Part shown: one piece after another, positions 27,281-36,600 of the stretch
Layout: each line of letters begins with the position of its first letter
How positions within the stretch are numbered: the first letter of the stretch is position 1
NCBI RefSeq assembly: GCF_021249345.1
Contig: NZ_CP089588.1
Location: 1,736,001-1,800,000, forward strand
Length of the DNA stretch: 64,000 nucleotides
Direction of reading: 5' to 3'
DNA from: Halobacterium wangiae
Lineage (GTDB): Archaea; Halobacteriota; Halobacteria; Halobacteriales; Halobacteriaceae
Program-made: the position numbers and the translations under genes
The notes under the pieces: generated by a model
Told to the model about the DNA's origin: nothing
The model's input: the letters and a program-made list of their open reading frames with translations, nothing else
Databases searched by the model: none

Positions 27281-28945
27281 CTAGACGGGGTCCAGTTCGT
27301 AGGTCTCGATGATGGCCTGACGGTCGATCTTCCCGAGCGCCGTCATCGGTAGCTCGGATTCGACGGTGAACGCGACGGGCTGCTTGTAGTCCGCGAGCTC
27401 CTCGTCGGCGTACGCCTCGAGCGTGGCTTCGTCGAGGTCGCTCCCCGGGCGCCCAAGGACGAATGCGTGGCCGGCCTCGCCCCACGAGTCGTCTTCGACG
27501 CCGATGACCATCGCCTGCTCGACGTCGGGGTGGTCAGCCAGAGTCTCCTCGATTTCGGGGGGATAGACGTTGTACCCCCCGGAGATGTACATGTTCTTCT
27601 TCCGGCCGCGCAGGCGAACGTCGCCGTCACTGTCGACGAATCCGAGGTCGCCCGTGTGGACCCACTCGTCGTCGACGAACGCGCCCTCGTTGTGCTCGGG
27701 GCTGAGGAACTCCCGCATGACGCCGTCGCCCCGCACGACGAGTTCGCCCGTCTCGCCCGCCGGGAGGAACGCGTCGTCCTCGTCGACCGTGCGCACCTCG
27801 AAGCCCGGGAACGCCCGCCCGACGGTATCGAGAAGCTCCGAGACTGGCGCCTCCGGGTCGGTGAGCGTCACGAACCCCCCGGTTTCGGTGAGCCCCCAGC
27901 CGGTGACCGCGTGCGTCGCGGCCTGCGCCATACCCGCGAGAACGTCCTCGGAGGGCGCCTGCCCAGCGACGACCGCGACCTCCAGGGAGGAGAGGTCGGT
28001 GTCGGCGTAGTCGTCGTGGTTGAACAGCATCCCCCACATCGCGGGGACGTTCCCGACCATCGAGACCTCCTGGGACTCGATCAACTGGAGGGCGACTCCG
28101 GGGTCGAAGGCGTCGAGGAACACGACGTCCGCGCCCCCGACGACCGCGCTCCCCATGAGTTCGGTCGCGCCCCCGACGTGGTCGGTCGGCAGGTGGACCA
28201 GGACCGTGTCGTCCGCGTCGATCCCCCAGCTCGCGGAGATTGCGGTGCCCTGGAAGACGACGTTGCGGTGCGTGAGAACTGCGCCCTTCGGGTCGCCAGT
28301 CGTCCCGCTCGTGAACACGACCAGCAAACCAGCGTCCGGGTCCGTGCATCCGGGAGTGTCCCCCGTGTTCGGTGTGCCGTCGGGGTTCGCGACCGTCCAC
28401 TCGTACTCCCCTGCTTCGGGGAGGTCGTCCGCGTACCCCTCGCTCAACCAGTGCGTGGACTGGATGTCACCGAACGCGGGGACTTCCTCGAGGATCGCCT
28501 GGAAGTCGGTGTCGCGGTACTGGCTGGCGCCCACGAACGCGACCGGATTCGTCGCCTCGAGGACGTGCTGGTGGTCGCTCGGCGTCCCCCTAAGGTCGAG
28601 AGGTACGAGCGTCGCGCCGAGTTTCGCGGCCGCGAAGTAGACGCCTGCGAACTGCGGTGACGGTGGGAACAGCGTCGCCACGAACTCACCCGGCTCGACG
28701 CCCTCCTCGGCGAGCAGTGCGGCGAGTCGACTCGCTTCCTCGTTCAGTTCACTCCACGTCACGGCCGCTTCACTCGCGTTCACGAGTCCGAGCGGCGAGT
28801 ACGTGTACGCCCGCTCGTCGGGTCTACTCGCCGCACGACGCTCGAGATACCACTGGAAGACGCCCGTATGTGGTTCCTCGCGGTCGTACTCGTAGTCCTC
28901 TGTAGCTATGCCCCCGGGTCCGGTCGCTGTTTCTGCGTCAGTCAT
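27281..28945 (-). CDS. AMP-forming acyl-CoA synthetase
   Basis: A 554-residue ANL-superfamily adenylating enzyme. The phosphate loop is VVFTSGTTGDPKGAVLTH near residues 200-217; further motifs are GWGLTETGG, TGDLGFVDSDGDVRLRGRKK near 430-450, and the C-terminal YKQPV...LPMTALGKIDRQ with the catalytic Lys. It activates a carboxylic acid to acyl-AMP and then acyl-CoA. It follows a MaoC-type hydratase with an 8-base overlap, pointing to fatty- or aromatic-acid metabolism; the chain length is unknown. Confidence 0.92.
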   Translation of the reverse strand: MTDAETATGPGGIATEDYEYDREEPHTGVFQWYLERRAASRPDERAYTYSPLGLVNASEAAVTWSELNEEASRLAALLAEEGVEPGEFVATLFPPSPQFAGVYFAAAKLGATLVPLDLRGTPSDHQHVLEATNPVAFVGASQYRDTDFQAILEEVPAFGDIQSTHWLSEGYADDLPEAGEYEWTVANPDGTPNTGDTPGCTDPDAGLLVVFTSGTTGDPKGAVLTHRNVVFQGTAISASWGIDADDTVLVHLPTDHVGGATELMGSAVVGGADVVFLDAFDPGVALQLIESQEVSMVGNVPAMWGMLFNHDDYADTDLSSLEVAVVAGQAPSEDVLAGMAQAATHAVTGWGLTETGGFVTLTDPEAPVSELLDTVGRAFPGFEVRTVDEDDAFLPAGETGELVVRGDGVMREFLSPEHNEGAFVDDEWVHTGDLGFVDSDGDVRLRGRKKNMYISGGYNVYPPEIEETLADHPDVEQAMVIGVEDDSWGEAGHAFVLGRPGSDLDEATLEAYADEELADYKQPVAFTVESELPMTALGKIDRQAIIETYELDPV

Positions 28946-29393
28946 CGTTCTCGAATGCCCCAGTAGTGATCATCAGGAGGTTCGTCCGGTACTCCACTAC
29001 CGTCTCCCCGCGCTGGTTCTTCCCCTCCACGCCGAGCGTGACGACCCCGCTCTCCTCGTCGCGCGGCGTCTTCTCTAGGACCTCCACCTCGAAGTGCACG
29101 GTGTCGTCGATGTACACCGGCCGCCTGAACTCGACGTCGTTCATCCCCGCGTTCGCCCGGATCCCAGTCGGCTCGTTCGAGTATAGCAAGCCCTCCGCGA
29201 GCCCGAGCAGGAACGTCCCCTGGACGACTCGCTCCCCGAAGTCCGTCTCCGCGGCGAACTCGCGGTCAGTGTGAATCGGCAACCAGCACCCCGTCGTGTT
29301 CGCGTACTCGACGACGTCACTCTCCGTGATCGTCCGCCCAATCGTCTCCACCGCCTCGCCGACCACCACCTCGTCGTAGAAACCCCCGAGCAT
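28938..29393 (-). CDS. MaoC-like (R)-specific enoyl-CoA hydratase/dehydratase
   Basis: A 151-residue hot-dog-fold protein starting MLGGFYDEVVVGEAVETIGRT. The hydratase-2 region has DVVEYANTTGCWLPIHTDREFA and ERVVQGTFLLGLAEGLL. It would hydrate a trans-2-enoyl-CoA. The ATG at 29393 is preceded by a G-rich ribosome-binding-like stretch (GGGGGTGGA) and is preferred over an upstream in-frame start at 29456. It overlaps the acyl-CoA synthetase start by 8 bases. Confidence 0.87.
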   Translation of the reverse strand: MLGGFYDEVVVGEAVETIGRTITESDVVEYANTTGCWLPIHTDREFAAETDFGERVVQGTFLLGLAEGLLYSNEPTGIRANAGMNDVEFRRPVYIDDTVHFEVEVLEKTPRDEESGVVTLGVEGKNQRGETVVEYRTNLLMITTGAFENDD

Positions 29394-29564
29394 TCCACCC
29401 CCAGATTCGACACCCACCGATTTCACTCTAGGGAATGCGCATGTATCCGCGGCCACGAGTACTCCGGGGACCCTCGACGCCCCGGACCGGTCCGGGGGGT
29501 TCCCATCTGCCTCTGACCGAGGTTATGAACAGTTAATGCCTCCTCTGGTGTTACTCGACGTGAC

Positions 29565-29784
29565 ATGGTCCTCGGTGACCTCCTCCCGGACACGCCGCTC
29601 GTGAACGTCCTCGTCATCGTTAGTGCCACAGCCCTCACCTGGCTCGGGAGCGGCTGGCTCGAGGAGTCGGCCGATGTCGATAACTGGCGCCGAGGCGCAC
29701 ACGCTACTACTCGCGTACGGACTGTTCGTCGCGTGGATCATTGGGGATGCCCTTGGTCTCACACACCTCATCAAGGCCGCCTAA
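29565..29784 (+). pseudogene. Probable remnant of a sodium/calcium exchanger-like gene
   Basis: Frame one from the ATG at 29565 reads VLGDLLPDTPLVNVLVIVSA...LTWLGSGWLEESAD, like the first helix of haloarchaeal exchangers. It then turns into a basic tail without membrane character. In the +1 frame, 29674-29784 encodes ITGAEAHTLLLAYGLFVAWI...LGLTHLIKAA, like the last helix of a membrane protein. The simplest reading is an internally deleted gene whose ends were joined out of frame. The parent family is recalled from the LGSGWLE segment only, so it is tentative. Confidence 0.4.
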
Positions 29785-29894
29785 CGGAACGGCCGCGATT
29801 CCCCCTTCAGCTCTAAGGGGGATGCCTCGAACCCGTTGAGCACAGGCAGTTTATTGTCGGAACGCTGATGTGGGTCCCGCGACCAGGCTCGGTA

Positions 29895-30584
29895 ATGGTG
29901 GTGACCGTTAGTGAGGGAGTCTGGTGTATCGATTGCCAGACGCTCGACCAGCCAAACGCCTTCATAGTTGAGGACGACGAACTCACGCTCGTCGATGCGG
30001 GGTGGCCCGGCGATGTAGCAACGGTCGAACGCGGGCTCCAGGCCGCGGGGTTCGAACCCGCTGACATCGACAGAGTCCTCCTTACGCACTACGACGCCGA
30101 CCACGTCGGCACACTGTCGAAGCTAGCAGGATTGGATGCTCCACTCCACATCCACGGAGCAGAAGCCCCGATTCTCGCTGGCGAGGAACTCCCACCGTGG
30201 CGTGCACGACACGGCATCGAGGTCCTCCACCGACTCTACTACCGGCGCCTTACACTTCCAGACCTCCCTATCCGCGCCCTCGATGATGGGGACACGATAG
30301 GGGGATTCACCGCAATCCACACACCCGGACACACCCCTGGGCATACGGCGTACATCCACGAGGGCCTCTCGGCGGTCTTCCTCGGCGATCTCGCATACGG
30401 ACTCAACGATGACCTCCACGCCTCGGGCTGGCTCACGAGCTTTAACACACGGGAAGTTCAGGAAAGCATCCACGCACTCCTCGAGCACACACTGCCACAT
30501 TACGTACGCGTGCCCAGGCCACGGTCCGGTTCTCAAGGACGCACACGCTCGCCTCCAGGCACTCCTCGCAGACTGAACCGATAA
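29895..30584 (+). CDS. MBL-fold metallo-hydrolase with frameshifted 3' end
   Basis: A metallo-beta-lactamase-fold hydrolase. It has THYDADHVG with the zinc-binding HxxxDH pattern (near residue 55), HTPGHTPGHTAY and VFLGDLAYG. Up to HTLPHY the frame is intact, then it turns into a basic tail. The expected ending, CPGHGPVLKDAHARLQALLAD followed by TGA at 30573-30575, is present in the next frame. So there is a one-base-class frameshift near 30500-30510. The ATG at 29895 follows a TTTATTG box at 29850-29856. The gene lies at the border of the accessory region and is probably decaying. Confidence 0.7.
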   Translation: MVVTVSEGVWCIDCQTLDQPNAFIVEDDELTLVDAGWPGDVATVERGLQAAGFEPADIDRVLLTHYDADHVGTLSKLAGLDAPLHIHGAEAPILAGEELPPWRARHGIEVLHRLYYRRLTLPDLPIRALDDGDTIGGFTAIHTPGHTPGHTAYIHEGLSAVFLGDLAYGLNDDLHASGWLTSFNTREVQESIHALLEHTLPHYVRVPRPRSGSQGRTRSPPGTPRRLNR

Positions 30585-31442
30585 AAGCGAGAATAATCCA
30601 CGCACCATGTCCTCGATCGATGAAGCACAAAACTACCCTGTAGCGACTCCTGAATCGAGAAGCAAGTCCTAGTCAACGAGACGCAGCATCCCATACCGAT
30701 AACGAACCTGCTCAATCAAGCGAAAGACACTCTCGAAACTCCTAGAGCGCTCTTTTCGAACTCATACTCCATTATTTCGGCCGCAAGAGTTCGCGTGGGT
30801 TGGTGTTTGGTGGGGTGTATGGGGGTTATTTTGGGGTGGTTGGTGGGGTTCTGTGTTTGGTAGTGTGAGGTCCGGGGCCCTGTGTTCTGGGTGTCTGTGC
30901 GTGTGAGGTAGGGGGTTGGGGGAGTCTGGGTGTAGGGTCTTGATTCTGGGTTCTGTGTTGTTTCGGGGGTGGGTTCGTCTTCTGGGGGTTCTCCGGGGGT
31001 TCTAGAGGGGGTTTTGTTGGGTGGTTGTGTTTGCTGGGGGTCGTTGGTGTCTTGGGCGGTCTGCTCTGTGTTAGTTTGGTCGGGGGAGTGAGCCGAGTGT
31101 GTTCCTCTTCGTGTTCAGTGGGTTCGATTAGAATGGGTTTGTGTTCATAATGGGCTTCCGTCTGGTGGTTTCACTCCCTCACCGGGGTGGTGTTCGACTA
31201 CTATTCCGGGGCTTCTCGGGGTGATTTCATGGTTTTCTGGGCATCCCCGGGGGGTTTCTGGTGGGTTCTGTGATACGACGGGGTGTATTCTGGGTGTGTT
31301 TCTCTGTATTGTGGTGTGTTTGCGGGGGTTTGGGGTGATTATGAGGATGGTGTGGGTATTGGTGGTTCCTAGAGGGGTGCTCTACTGGTTTCTCCGTGGG
31401 TTTCACCGAGTATGGTAGTGGGGTGAGTAGCGGCTAGTTGGC
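30585..31442. other. G/T-skewed non-coding stretch at the island border
   Basis: From about 30,780 to 31,420 the plus strand is almost only G and T (long runs such as ggggttattttggggtggttgg), with few A or C. No frame on either strand looks like a haloarchaeal protein. The first 190 bases are ordinary AT-richer sequence. The stretch contains several CTAG sites, which are rare in the preceding 30 kb. No repeat unit, tRNA or integrase was seen. Confidence 0.6.
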
Positions 31443-31826
31443 ATGGTTGGTATGGCTAGCCGTGTGGGGTTTGAGTCCCTGGGGGACTCCCTCGATTGGG
31501 TGTTCTCTTGGGGTGGTTCTCAGTATAGGGGAGACGCTGATTCTTTGGCTTCACTAGCGTGGCTGTGTGAACATTTATCGTCCGAGGGTTCAATGTGGAT
31601 ACATATGGTCCTCAGCGTTTGGGAGGTGTTTCTCGCCCTGTTCGGACGGGGCGAGGATCCCGAAGATGAAGGTGGTGAGGAGGATGATGAGGGTCGTTTC
31701 GTTCCTTCCCCGTTGGATTTGTCTGTTCGCATCGGTCATGGGGGGTCGGACAGCCAGAGAGTCCGTGAACTCGCCAAATTAAGCGAACAAGCAGGAGAAA
31801 TCGAAGAAGAACAGCGCGGTGACTGA
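31443..31826 (+). CDS. Hypothetical protein with acidic tract
   Basis: A 127-residue frame starting MVGMASRVGFESLGDSLDW. A hydrophobic middle (SMWIHMVLSVWEVFLALFG) may be a membrane or amphipathic helix. It is followed by a strongly acidic run (DPEDEGGEEDDEG) and a charged C-terminus (KLSEQAGEIEEEQRGD). The acidic composition favours coding on this strand. No family is recognised and no clear promoter is seen. Confidence 0.4.
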   Translation: MVGMASRVGFESLGDSLDWVFSWGGSQYRGDADSLASLAWLCEHLSSEGSMWIHMVLSVWEVFLALFGRGEDPEDEGGEEDDEGRFVPSPLDLSVRIGHGGSDSQRVRELAKLSEQAGEIEEEQRGD

Positions 31827-31863
31827 GCAGATTGCTTAGTCAATACCGTTTACCAATTGCGCT

Positions 31864-31884
31864 GTCGAATAATCGGTGTTCTCC
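31864..31884 (+). repeat. Intergenic repeat copy 1
   Basis: GTCGAATAATCGGTG followed by TTCTCC. Copies 2 and 3 are at 32450-32471 and 33141-33160. All three lie in gaps between genes. Confidence 0.55.
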
Positions 31885-31920
31885 GACATCCCGCTGGATT
31901 GCTAAGTACAATAGATGTTG

Positions 31921-32361
31921 TTAGCGATTATCCGATTTACAGCCTCCGAGTAAGACGAGCAGCGGGGTTTCTGGCCAGTCACCAGTGACAACAGTGACGC
32001 TATAGCATTCGTTTTTTGAACCAATGGCAGCGTCAATTGTGGCGTCTCTCCACTTGCTTTTGGGTATCTTGGCCCGAACAGTCCAGTGGCGTGCATCTGG
32101 CTTCTCTTTCCACTCGTTAATGGTGTACTGTGGCAGTTCTTGTTCTGACCCCGGGGCGAGTTGATACGATGCCTGGTGAACTAGAGTGCCGTTACGGAGG
32201 ACTTCGAGCGAGACTTCGAAAGGGTCTGCAACACTGTTCGCGAGTGTAACTGCTCCTAGTGTATCGGCTCGCATCCCAAGTTCGGCTTTGAGAGTCGCAC
32301 AGCCTGTTACCGACGTGAGGGCTGTAGAACCGAGGACTGTGAGGGCCTGACGGCGATTCAT
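31921..32361 (-). CDS. Tat-type lipoprotein, unknown function
   Basis: A 146-residue exported protein. MNRRQALTVLGSTALTSVTGC combines a twin-arginine start and a lipobox-like TGC. The mature part looks like a small beta-sandwich (TLANSVADPFEVSLEVLRNG; TVVTGDWPETPLLVLLGG), typical of the many short haloarchaeal surface lipoproteins. No specific family is recognised. It is flanked by two copies of the intergenic repeat. Confidence 0.75.
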   Translation of the reverse strand: MNRRQALTVLGSTALTSVTGCATLKAELGMRADTLGAVTLANSVADPFEVSLEVLRNGTLVHQASYQLAPGSEQELPQYTINEWKEKPDARHWTVRAKIPKSKWRDATIDAAIGSKNECYSVTVVTGDWPETPLLVLLGGCKSDNR

Positions 32362-32449
32362 GCTGTTACTAAGCCAAAATAGCGGTAAGTGCCTTATGCA
32401 AAACTGATTCATCCGCAATTCTGCTACTGGCGGTTTCGGGAAATGCTCA

Positions 32450-32471
32450 GTCGAATAATCGGTGGTTCTCC
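32450..32471 (+). repeat. Intergenic repeat copy 2
   Basis: GTCGAATAATCGGTGG followed by TTCTCC, with one extra G relative to copy 1. It lies between the lipoprotein start and the peroxiredoxin promoter. The similarity to copy 3 extends downstream (GGGGGGA ... GCTCAG). Confidence 0.55.
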
Positions 32472-32616
32472 AATACTGAGGGGGGAGGACTAGCTCAGTA
32501 TAGTAGTTTAGTTGGTTCACACATTCCGTGTGACTCGAATTCTTCGCCCGTCTTGCTGGTGGGGTAGTCTTCAGTGTCGGCGGTCCGCTTTTAGGTTTGG
32601 GGGCCAATGTGTGGGC

Positions 32617-33096
32617 ATGATTAGCGAGGGGGATACTGTCACGGATTTTTCGCTCCCGGGGACTGCTGGTGAAGAGATTAATGAGTACGAATTATCCGAG
32701 TACACGGACAGTGGCGCGGTGATTTTGGTGCTTTATCCGTTTGATTTCAGTCCGGTCTGTACGACGGAACTCTGTGAATTCCGGGACGCCAACTGGCTCT
32801 CCTTCACGGAGAACGTGGACGTATTCGGCATCTCTCATGACGCTTGCTACGCCCACAAGCGATTCATCCAGGAGTACGACCTCCCCTTCCCCCTGCTTAG
32901 TGACACCCGTGGACGCCTCACCGATCGGCTAGGACTCTCATACGATGAGTGGGAACACCACGAAGGCGTCCCCAAGCGCGCTCTTGTCACCATTGATGAC
33001 ACAAATACTGTTCGCTATACCTGGGTAACCGAATCCGCCTACGAATCCCCAAGCCTTGACGAGCTCCACGAGACTGTTAAAGTCATTGTCAACTGA
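32617..33096 (+). CDS. Peroxiredoxin (AhpC/TSA, Bcp-like)
   Basis: A 159-residue thioredoxin-fold peroxidase. The peroxidatic site is FDFSPVCTTELCEFRD near residue 45; a second Cys four residues later and a Cys in HDACYAHK could resolve the disulfide. The ending is HETVKVIV. It reduces peroxides with thiols. A TTTTAGG box at 32589-32595 lies 22-28 bases before the ATG, so it is probably leaderless. It sits between repeat copies 2 and 3. Confidence 0.9.
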   Translation: MISEGDTVTDFSLPGTAGEEINEYELSEYTDSGAVILVLYPFDFSPVCTTELCEFRDANWLSFTENVDVFGISHDACYAHKRFIQEYDLPFPLLSDTRGRLTDRLGLSYDEWEHHEGVPKRALVTIDDTNTVRYTWVTESAYESPSLDELHETVKVIVN

Positions 33097-33140
33097 GGGA
33101 TTCGTAATCCTGCTTAGCAGCTATTTCTCGAAGTGAGCCT

Positions 33141-33160
33141 GTCGAATTAGCCAGTGTTCT
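33141..33160 (+). repeat. Intergenic repeat copy 3 (diverged)
   Basis: GTCGAATTAGCCAGTGTTCT, followed by TTCCTCC and a shared GGGGGGA...GCTCAG tail with copy 2. It lies downstream of the peroxiredoxin. Confidence 0.45.
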
Positions 33161-33285
33161 TTCCTCCTAATTTGGGGGGATTTCGCTCAGAACAGCAGAG
33201 CGACTCACTAAATGATTCACCAAGTACGTCTATGGAGGGTGGTGTTTCAACAGGGCAAAGTGTGCTCAATTAGAGGAGCGAATGC

Positions 33286-33513
33286 ATGGGTCGTGACCTC
33301 TCTCTCAAGAACTTCCTAAAGGACTTAGGAATGCGGATTGGGGCTGCAGCCGTTGTTGTCGGTATATTCTTTAGTCTCGGATATGCTAACCGAACCGATT
33401 TCTTCGGTCTTTCCAGCCTCCTTGGCAACCAGCTCGTTTTCTTTGCTGTAGCTTTCCTACTGGTCGGAATTGCTTCCATATGCTGGATCGTGTTCCAGCG
33501 GCACGGGAGTTAG
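33286..33513 (+). CDS. Small two-helix membrane protein
   Basis: A 75-residue protein with a charged N-terminus (MGRDLSLKNFLKDLGMR), helix one (about 17-35), a short loop (NRTDFFGLSSLLGN), helix two (about 47-68) and an FQRHGS tail. No family recognised. Standalone on the plus strand, converging with the large ATPase gene. Confidence 0.65.
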   Translation: MGRDLSLKNFLKDLGMRIGAAAVVVGIFFSLGYANRTDFFGLSSLLGNQLVFFAVAFLLVGIASICWIVFQRHGS

Positions 33514-33623
33514 CTGCCTAAACCCACGTAGCACTCTAGTGTTTCAATTCCGATCTTCAAAACCAAACTCGAGAACGATTTCCCGCTAGCAACTACTGCC
33601 AGGTTGGCCATTAGAACTGAGGA

Positions 33624-36600
33624 TCACTCCTCGTGGAACGCTTCCGCTTGACGCTGTTTCTTGTTTTGTTTGTGCAGCCATTCTGCGGGATAGACCGCGG
33701 TGAGGCCTGGCTCGTTGATACGGAATTGGTGTGGTGGCGTCGTCGGAGCATACGTTTTTTCGACCCGGGGTTCGCCCTCGAGAGGATCATTGAGGGCTTG
33801 GAGGACATCATGGCCTGCGGATTGACTCATGACCACCCAGATAGCCTCCTCGGGGTTGCAGGCGGCCATCTTATCGTAATCACTGGGCACGGCGCGCGCT
33901 ACGTCGTGATTGATGCGTTCGACTTCGCCGGTGACTACAATGTTTCCGTCGGCATCGAGGCCGACGACATCGAGGCGGCGTTGGTCGTATTCCGTGCTGG
34001 CTTCACGCGGGGTTTCCTCGCTAGTACTCATGAAGGCCTCGACGGGGAACGCAGGCTCGTCCCTTTCGTCGAGTTCATAATACCGAAGCACCTCCACAAC
34101 TGTGGAGTCGGGGTTGTTCTTGAATTCGAGGACGATGTGTTCCCAGAGGATTTCAACGCCGAGGACGTGTTCAGTGGACTCATCGAGGTCGCCCTTTGTG
34201 TGGCCGAAATCGATGCCCTGGCGGTACTGCTCACCGATGGCGTGGCGACCACTCGCGGGCACAGAATACAATCGATGCGGGTGGTCCCTATCATGTCTTA
34301 GTACGTCCGCGTCGAGAAGGCCCTGAATCTCCTCACTACTGATGCCCGTGTATTCTTGGAGGCGTAACATGGAGTCCTCTTTCAGATCGTACTCCGGGGG
34401 TTCATACCGGAGTTGCTGAGCATTATATACGGCTTGAAGGAATGCGAGCTGGCGCGCACTCCACTTACTCTCCTCGAATTCTTTCGGGGTGAGTTTGAGG
34501 TGGAGGCTCGTAATCGGAATATCATCCTCATCAACGTCATCGAGCCTAGAGCAACACTCGATCGCGCGCTCCATACCCTCCATGCTCGGGTTGTATCGCG
34601 AGTCGCACTCCCGGCACGTGAGGGCGTGAGTTTCCCCATGGTACTCCACAGTACGTGGAAGGCGTTTTGTGAGCGCGAGCGGACTCAACACACCACCCAC
34701 ACCCATTCCTAATTCCTCCTCACCCTCTTCTTCTTCCTTGGCGTCCGTGTGGGCGTTCTCTGGGATAGTACTGGGTTCGCGAACCACCACGCCCGATTCT
34801 TTCTCCGTGCGTTCCTGAGTCGATCTGAGCGCGCTCACAAAGCCCTCGCCCTCCCCCTCAGTCAGTGGCTGGGGGCCATCCCGAATACCAGGAGGTTGCG
34901 GGAGTGATTGAACGAGGAATGGCCGGGGCTCGACTGAATTGAATCCCGAAGGAAGCCGGACCATCCACTCCCCACGCCTGAGCGCACGCAACCGATTCCC
35001 AACCTCCCTCCTCGAAGTATCCTCGGTACTGAGGCGCTCAGATAGGCGACGATCCAATGCGACATTCCCCGTCACAATCGTCGAGACATTATTCAAGACC
35101 TCACTATACGCCCGAGGGCTCGCATCCTCGAGTTGCTGGGGGAACTGCATCGCAAGCGTCACCGAACACCCAAACCCACGCGACTGCGCAAGAAACTCCG
35201 AAAGCAACCCAGAAACTGCAACACTCGCAGCCTCCTCAACATACACATTCACCAACCCCCCAGAACTACCGCTAGTCTTACTACTACCGCGACTACCACT
35301 CATCGCAGTACTAGGAATAGAACTAGCACCCCCCGGATCAGAAGAATCCCCGATTCCAAGGCTTGCACCCTCATCTTCAGGACTCCTCCCCAGAGAACTC
35401 CCCTCCTCGTGTGCCCGATTGGGTTCCATTTCTATTCCGGAGTCAACTCTGGGTTGGGTTGCTTGTTCGTGTTGGCTGCGGCGTTTGAGTGCACTCCAGA
35501 GATTCGACAGTACAACCAGCGTAAGCACACGCTGGAACTCTGAGCGTAGTCCACCCGTATCGAAGATGATGACTTCGTCCTCACTGATGTGCTCGAACAA
35601 ATCAAAATACGCATCTACGCTCCCAGAACCCTCCTCATCAGTACTTGAGGATAATCCCCCACCACTCAACTCGCCTTCCTCATCATCACCAACTCCTCCT
35701 GTATCTGAGTCCTCCTGTTCGGGGTCTCCACCGGTACTGGATTCTACACCCACTCCGAGTGATTGTGCATCCTGTGTTCTCGTCTCGTGCCCCGCGATGG
35801 TGGTCTCATCCGGGACGTGATTGAAGATGCGTGCGAGGCGTCGATCAACGGGGATCTTCTCTACGCGAGTAGCCACCCCGCCCATGAGTTCGTTAAACGA
35901 GCGTGCTTGATTCGCGGTGACGCCAGCCAGCATCCCCTCGAGGTCCGGGTCCGAGACTGCGGGCGGGGTCTGGTCTTCATGCATCTTCTGAATAGTAGTA
36001 AGAAATTCGCGGTGCGTGAATGCGTCCTGGCCATGCACGGGATCAAACATCGCCTTCAACACATACCGAATAATATCTGGGGAGCGTACGGCGCGCTCGA
36101 AGCGCTCCGGGCCCATGATCTGGGTTAGAATCTCGATGTAGTGCTCGACCTTGTCCTCGACCGCGCTTGTCCGCGCAATACCCATCCTGAGTTCTGGCCG
36201 GATATCGAAGAACGAGAACGCGGGAAGCACGCGAGCGCAATCAAAGTACGTCACGCCCTCGAGATCCCCGTGCTTCGCGTAATGAGCCCTGAGGTACTCG
36301 GTGGCCATCCCATCACCCTTCGGATCAATCAAAATATCCGCGCCTCCTGTGGATTCCTGGTTCTCGAGGATTCCATTGATCAGGCTCGTGGATTTCCCTG
36401 AGCCAGTCCGCCCAAACCACGCCACATGCAACGACTGAAGGCTCGGAGGAAGCACAATAGATTCCGACTCGGTGCTCCCGTCCTCGGTGAGCGCACGACC
36501 CAGAGGGAGACCACTACCTCGATAGGTTTCGAGCTCACTCGGTGGTGGCCGCTTGAGGCGAGTTCGCTCACCCGGTGTTGGGGCGACTCCGCGCACGCCT

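Noticed and set aside
31221-31418. 65-codon plus-strand frame in the G/T-rich stretch
   Set aside because: Composition (Gly, Val, Trp, Phe, Cys) reflects the base skew, not a haloarchaeal protein; no acidic residues pattern or motif.
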